33,743 nucleotides of DNA from Azospirillum humicireducens. Its GTDB lineage: Bacteria; Pseudomonadota; Alphaproteobacteria; Azospirillales; Azospirillaceae. Of the stretch, positions 31,571 through 33,743 are shown piece by piece (positions within the stretch are counted from its first letter, which is position 1; each line of letters opens with the position of its first letter). The notes under the pieces were generated by a model. That model saw only the letters and a list, made by a program, of their open reading frames with translations. It did no database searches and was not told where the DNA came from. Location: NCBI RefSeq assembly GCF_001639105.2, contig NZ_CP028904.1, forward strand, positions 218,672-252,414, in the 5' to 3' direction. Position numbers and translations under genes: made by a program.

Positions 31571-32812
31571 TCAGTTCTGCGGCAGGGACTGCGGCGGGGT
31601 CAGCGGGTTGTTCTCGGCCGGGACGACGGCGGCGCCGTTGGCGAGCTTCATCTGGCCGGACACCACGACGCGGTCGCCGGGGTTGATGCCGCTGCGGATC
31701 TCCACCCGGTTGGCGAGCCGGTCCCCGGTCTTCACCGACTTGCGCTCCACCACCAGCTGCTCCTTGCCGTCGGGGGTCTTCCCCTGGACGGCCACCAAGA
31801 CGGAATCGCCATAGACGGTGTAGTCCACCGCGGTTTCCGGCACGGTCACGGTGTTGGGCTGCGGCGGCAGCACGACGCGGACGTTGGCGAACATGCCCGG
31901 CCGCAGCAGGCGCTCGCGGTTGTCCATGGTCGCCTGCACCTTCACCGCGCGGGTGTCGGCACTGACCTGCGGCTCGATGGTGGTGATCTTCGCGCCGAAA
32001 TCGCGGCCGGGCAGGGCGTCGACATTGATCAGCACCTCCTGACCGACGGACAGCTTGGGAAAAGCCTGCTCCGGAAGGGTGAAGTTGATGTAGAGCTGGG
32101 ACAGGTCGGTCAGTGTGACGATGGTAGCGCCGGGATTGACGTAATCGCCGACGTTCACCTGCCGAATGCCGAGGTCGCCGTCGAACGGCGCCTTGATCAG
32201 CTTCTGGCCGATCAGGGCGGTCGTGCGCTTCATGTTGGCGTTGATCTCGTCGAGCTGCGCCTGATACTGGTCGACGTTGCTCTGGGGCGTGGCCTGGCTG
32301 CGGCGCAGGTCGCGGTAGCGTTCAAGATTCAGCTCTGCCAGACGCGCCTGGGCGCGCTGGGCCAGCAGGTCGGCCTGCTCGGTGGCGTCGTTGAGCTGCA
32401 CCAGCGGATCGCCGGCCTTGACGCGGGCACCCGATTCGAAGGGAATGCGATCGACCCTGCCCGCGACTTCGGGCGCGACCGTCACCTGACGGGCCGCCTG
32501 AAGCGTGCCGATGGCGGGCAGGTATTTCGGTACGGTCTGCACCGTCGCCTCCGCCAGCGCCACCGGGGTGGGCGGAGGCTTGTTGTTGGCGAAGAAGTCG
32601 GCGATGGCCTTGGCGCGGAAGGTGTTGAAGCCGTACAGCGCCGCCCCCAGCAGCCCCAGCACCACCAGCATGATGATGATGCGCACGGTCAGCCGCCCGC
32701 GGGTGACCGGCTTCCGGGGCGAGCCGGGGGGCGGGGGAGGAGAACCGCGACCCGGCTCGGACGCCGGGTGGCCGAACGACGTCTCGGTCTTTGGCGAATG
32801 GTCCAGGGTCAC
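31571..32812 (-). CDS. RND efflux periplasmic adaptor (membrane fusion protein, HlyD family)
   Basis: 413 residues. A Pro-rich cytoplasmic start (about 1-42) precedes an N-terminal membrane anchor (LTVRIIIMLVVLGLLGAALYG). The lipoyl half-motifs are VTVAPEVAGRVDRIPFESGARVKAGDPLVQL and LIKAPFDGDLGIRQVNVGDYVNPGATIVTL. An alpha-hairpin of about 80 residues lies between them, with beta-barrel and membrane-proximal domains after. GTG start at 32812 with GGAG nine bases ahead, inside the end of the tetR gene. It links the inner-membrane pump to an outer-membrane channel. The second gene of the efflux operon. Confidence 0.95.
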   Translation of the reverse strand: MTLDHSPKTETSFGHPASEPGRGSPPPPPGSPRKPVTRGRLTVRIIIMLVVLGLLGAALYGFNTFRAKAIADFFANNKPPPTPVALAEATVQTVPKYLPAIGTLQAARQVTVAPEVAGRVDRIPFESGARVKAGDPLVQLNDATEQADLLAQRAQARLAELNLERYRDLRRSQATPQSNVDQYQAQLDEINANMKRTTALIGQKLIKAPFDGDLGIRQVNVGDYVNPGATIVTLTDLSQLYINFTLPEQAFPKLSVGQEVLINVDALPGRDFGAKITTIEPQVSADTRAVKVQATMDNRERLLRPGMFANVRVVLPPQPNTVTVPETAVDYTVYGDSVLVAVQGKTPDGKEQLVVERKSVKTGDRLANRVEIRSGINPGDRVVVSGQMKLANGAAVVPAENNPLTPPQSLPQN

Positions 32813-32818
32813 GATCGG

Positions 32819-33568
32819 CTACTCCGCTCTCTCGGGTGTGGGGTGGACATTGTCGGGCCCGCCAGCAGGCGGGAATGGGGCAGGCGGTGATCGGGAAGGC
32901 ACGGACGGAAAGCGTCCGCCCCGTTCCTGCGCGGCGATGGTCGTGTCGCTGAGTCCGAGCCCGCGCAGGATGAACCAGATGGTCTGGCGCGCAAGTTCGG
33001 AACGGCCGCAAGGGTAGGGGACGATCATTCCACCCGACAGGCAGACGGTCGCCATCATCTCGCACAGGTGTTCGGCGAGCCAGAAGCTGTTCTCCGCATC
33101 GATCGGTCCCGGCACCAGGTCGCCGGCGGCGATGGCGGCCTCGATGGAGGCGGCGAAGCAGGGCAGGAAGCGGCTGCGTATGCCCTCGAAGATCTGCCGC
33201 ATGAACTCGCCGTCCTCCAGCAGGCTGATGATCGACAGGCGTTGGCGGGCGCGTTCGCTCGGATCGGTCGGCAGGTCGATCAGGAAGTAGTTCACCAGCG
33301 CCTGGATCATCTGCACCAGCGTATCGGTACCCGGCCGCAAGGCGACCAGTCGCTCATATTCCGGGTCGCCGTCGATGCAGCTGAGGAAGATCGATTCGTA
33401 CAGCAAGGCCTTGGACGGAAAATGCTTGAAGATCAGCGCCTCCGACACCCCGGCGGCCTGCGCGATCTCCTTGGTGGTGGTCGCGGCAAAGCCCTTCTGT
33501 GCGAACACAGGTAGGGCGGCATCAAGGATCGCGCGCCGACGGCTATGGCTATCAAGGCGTGGAGCCAT
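32819..33568 (-). CDS. TetR/AcrR-family repressor of the efflux operon
   Basis: 249 residues. The N-terminal helix-turn-helix reads AILDAALPVFAQKGFAATTTKEIAQAAGVSEALIFKHFPSKALLYESIF (about 13-61), classic TetR/AcrR. The C-terminal ligand-binding part is helical, followed by a Pro-rich tail (about 220-249) longer than usual. First gene of the operon, six bases before the adaptor gene. A palindrome 37 bases upstream of its start is the obvious operator, so the regulator probably represses its own operon and is released by a pump substrate (family knowledge plus inference). Confidence 0.92.
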   Translation of the reverse strand: MAPRLDSHSRRRAILDAALPVFAQKGFAATTTKEIAQAAGVSEALIFKHFPSKALLYESIFLSCIDGDPEYERLVALRPGTDTLVQMIQALVNYFLIDLPTDPSERARQRLSIISLLEDGEFMRQIFEGIRSRFLPCFAASIEAAIAAGDLVPGPIDAENSFWLAEHLCEMMATVCLSGGMIVPYPCGRSELARQTIWFILRGLGLSDTTIAAQERGGRFPSVPSRSPPAPFPPAGGPDNVHPTPERAE

Positions 33569-33604
33569 AACTGGCGATCTTCCGTTGACTGAGCGGCGAA
33601 TTTC

Positions 33605-33622
33605 GGTGAGCGCGCACTCACC
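33605..33622 (-). promoter_or_regulatory. TetR operator and probable promoter of the efflux operon
   Basis: GGTGAGCGCGCACTCACC is an 18-base palindrome with one mismatched pair, 37 bases upstream of the tetR start. On the minus strand TTGTGG, then 17 bases, then AAATTC flank it as possible -35 and -10 hexamers, so a bound repressor would cover the promoter. Confidence 0.65.
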
Positions 33623-33743
33623 ACAAGGCGGGTTCCTACACCGCTTAACGTCGCTTGTCTATACGTGCTAAGGTCATTTTCCGATCAGCTGCGTCGGTTT
33701 TCGGACGGGTATGCCTCTCTAATTCTACTGTGTCATAAAGTGC

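Overview
GC-rich, densely packed DNA of an alphaproteobacterium, most like Azospirillum or a close relative in the Rhodospirillales. This is inferred from the GC-rich coding style, the short lateral-type flagellin, the SHP/DHC/cytochrome b561 module and the parAB pair with heavy IS debris. The parAB genes suggest, but do not prove, that the window lies on a secondary replicon (chromid or megaplasmid).

Layout. (1) 1-3492: 3' part of an RND efflux pump gene, translationally coupled to a DHA2-type MFS exporter. (2) 3580-4240: an internally deleted IS256-type remnant abutting the next operon. (3) 4244-8847: a redox module. A leftward PepSY protein/response regulator/sensor kinase operon diverges from a rightward operon for an OB-fold exported protein, a 45-aa exported protein, cytochrome b561, the SHP cytochrome c and a diheme cytochrome c. 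The last gene is cut short by an IS6-type terminal repeat. TGAAC direct repeats lie between the two operons. (4) 8976-10486: a leftward ECF sigma/membrane anti-sigma candidate/periplasmic sensor operon (CnrYXH-like) with a terminator. (5) 10487-11138: an IS5 scrap and a flagellar promoter. (6) 11139-21117: a late flagellar cluster flgD-flgE-two small helical proteins-flgK-flgL-fliC-fliD-fliS, followed by a second ECF sigma gene and a small partner gene, both paralogous to those in (4). (7) 21121-23430: a convergent TPR/glycosyltransferase-like gene, a flagellin-glycosylation candidate. (8) 23431-25280: broken IS630 copies and unassigned DNA. (9) 25293-27408: parA-parB with flanking palindrome and repeats. 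(10) 27550-28410: IS5 remnant and an AT-richer unassigned stretch. (11) 28412-33622: leftward tetR-MFP-RND efflux operon with an operator palindrome.

How it fits together. The most interesting region is the flagellar block. Three promoter-like elements (GCCAG, then CGTG exactly 21 bases after its first base, each preceded by an A-tract) sit before flgD, before an unassigned 192-aa gene and before fliC. The block is bracketed by two paralogous ECF sigma modules, so an ECF-controlled late flagellar regulon is a testable idea. A long hairpin covers the fliD ribosome-binding site and start codon. The many IS remnants are internally deleted, several of them in frame, which indicates old and inactive elements. 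No tRNA, rRNA or CRISPR array was recognised.
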